Assembly: GCA_003427395.1 (NCBI GenBank)
Contig: BFEA01000182.1
Location: 938,937 to 1,002,936, forward strand
Direction of reading: 5' to 3'
From: Chara braunii
Taxonomy: Eukaryota > Streptophyta > Charophyceae > Charales > Characeae
Length of the DNA stretch: 64,000 nucleotides
The number at the start of each line of letters is the position of its first letter. The stretch's first letter is position 1. Both the position numbers and the translations under genes were made by a program. Below the pieces are notes generated by a model. That model had not been told where the DNA came from. It saw only the letters and a list, made by a program, of their open reading frames with translations, and made no database searches. This document shows, one piece after another, positions 63,336 through 64,000 of the stretch.

Positions 63336-63377
63336 TGCAGCCTGTTGCAGGCGCACCATGTAACATATGGCTGCCAC

Positions 63378-63706
63378 CCTCAAGCTCGCCTAACTTGAGG
63401 GGAGCCCTAAAGTCACTCCTCGTCTTCCTTGAAGTCCAGATTCAAGTTGTAGGTGCCCTTCACTGTCGCCTCTCCCAAGTTGCATCACGAAGTCCCACCT
63501 TGTGTCTCGCCACCACAACCATGCACTCAAGCAACCTGGTCGGGTCTAGTATCGACCCTACACGACCCTGCCAGGTGGGAGTAGCTTCCCTTCACCACGC
63601 TGCCCCACTTAACCCTAACTTGAAGCCCTAACCCTAAGTGGTTAGCCCTTACCACTAGGGTTAGGGGTATGGCAGCAAAGTCAACTTTCGCCAGCAAGTA
63701 GAATCC
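63378..63706 (-). other. family-B leader (copy B3)
   Basis: Homologous to 30628-30921. Contains CAAGCAACCTGGTCGGGT and the phrase CCCTAACCCTAAG once or twice (63607-63655), which resembles plant telomere-type repeats by chance. It lies just inside the PBS. Confidence 0.68.
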
Positions 63707-63718
63707 GGTCTGATACCA
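63707..63718 (-). promoter_or_regulatory. family-B primer-binding site (B3)
   Basis: The minus strand reads TGGTATCAGACC, matching initiator tRNA-Met at 10 of the first 11 bases. One base separates it from the LTR start at 63720. It occurs again at 63803-63814 because of the assembly duplication. Confidence 0.82.
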
Positions 63719-63719
63719 A

Positions 63720-64000
63720 TGTTACGATCCTGGCCAATTTCGAANTACCACTAGGGTTAGGGGTATGGCAGCAAAGTCAACTTTCGCCAGCAAGTAGAAT
63801 CCGGTCTGATACCAATGTTACGATCCTGGCCAATTTCGAAGTATGTATTCATCAGAAAGTACAATGTCGTCCAATTGCAAAAAGAAATGAATGAACTTGA
63901 GAGGAGAGAGAGGGAAAGAAGAAAAAGAAGAAAGAAAGAAGAAGAAGATGATGTACTCCAGCATAGACCAATGACAAGGCTCTTCTTCTTCGCCAACCAA
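63720..64000 (-). repeat. family-B LTR (B3), start only
   Basis: TGTTACGATCCTGGCC and onward, running off the right edge at CCAACCAA. Matches 6137-6325 with GAACTTGAGAGGAGAGAGAGG in common. 63650-63744 is repeated exactly at 63746-63840 around a single N (63745), so the true LTR start should be counted once. Confidence 0.88.
63745..63745. other. single-N assembly join with duplicated ends
   Basis: 63650-63744 equals 63746-63840 exactly, 95 bases. Same artefact type as at 51393. Confidence 0.9.

Larger units (their letters stand above)
62060..63362 (+). repeat. dispersed repeat R2, copy 2
   Basis: Homologue of 4330-5445 with the same order of landmarks: CACATAGTGCAAGATAGCG, TCGTCAACACCAAGTC, CTCGTAGTCTGCAGATG, CAGGTAAGTACC (62585), TATATAA box at 62844-62850, then the tandem arrays. 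It has extra sequence around 62430-62540. A single N at 62608 marks an assembly join. Confidence 0.7.

Noticed and set aside
63600-63660. CCCTAACCCTAAG as an interstitial telomere repeat
   Set aside because: Only one to two imperfect units within a conserved family-B leader, not a tandem array of telomere units.

Overview
The window is nuclear DNA from a large, repeat-rich eukaryote. Four things point to the green-plant lineage: plant-type Ty3/gypsy chromoviruses, primer-binding sites matching the 3' end of initiator tRNA-Met (TGGTATCAGAGC type), LTRs of 1.0-1.2 kb, and a recognisable U6 snRNA sequence. A streptophyte alga such as Chara would fit the mix of GC-rich and CT/GA-rich repeats, but that is a guess from general character. 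I found no intact host gene; nearly everything is mobile-element DNA of several ages, satellite-like arrays and assembly gaps.

Layout. 1-1770: minus-strand LTR-element start (PBS 457-468, partial LTR) abutting a foreign gag fragment. 1771-6136: mostly unrecognised DNA plus copy 1 of dispersed repeat R2 (4330-5445, with a 46-bp tandem array). 6137-8825: LTR of family B next to a truncated minus-strand pol. 9254-9945: repeat R1. 10625-13774: minus-strand hypothetical ORFs and duplicated sequence, then a 1000-N gap. 15590-16750: two minus-strand hypothetical ORFs. 16730-19510: a patchwork of successive minisatellites with units of 48, 41, 31, about 58 bp and others. 19965-28621: element E, an almost complete minus-strand chromovirus with both LTRs, gag, protease, RT/RNase H, integrase and chromodomain, disabled by stops, frameshifts and loss of part of the integrase core. 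29160-29620: array of short palindromic units. 29960-30622: R1 again. 30936-45563: one family-B LTR split by two other elements: element A (31111-40172, plus strand, complete with LTRs) and element C (40199-44652, plus strand, no LTRs, carrying a 480-bp in-frame tandem duplication). 46001-52238: element D, with very similar LTRs but a largely gutted interior. 52400-57810: two copies of repeat R3, one carrying a retrotransposed U6 snRNA copy, with a solo-like LTR (53758-55273) between them. 57978-60004: 3' LTR plus integrase/chromodomain end of element F (minus). 60140-60787: R1. 62060-63362: R2. 63363-64000: leader, PBS and start of another family-B LTR.

No copy of the gag-protease-RT-RNase H-integrase set is intact, so none of these elements looks autonomous. 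The decay is biased: many premature stops are explained by one C-to-T change (CAG to TAG, CGA to TGA), and the 480-bp duplication in C differs from its partner only by transitions, as expected for DNA that was long cytosine-methylated. The most unusual observations are the U6-derived retrocopy with a 14-bp target duplication and A-tail, the 4-bp target duplications shared by three elements, and the recurrence of a strong 5' splice-site-like motif followed by CT-rich DNA, antisense in LTRs of unrelated families. Three single-N and two multi-N gaps mark assembly joins; two of the single Ns sit between exact 94-95 bp duplicated ends that are probably artefacts.
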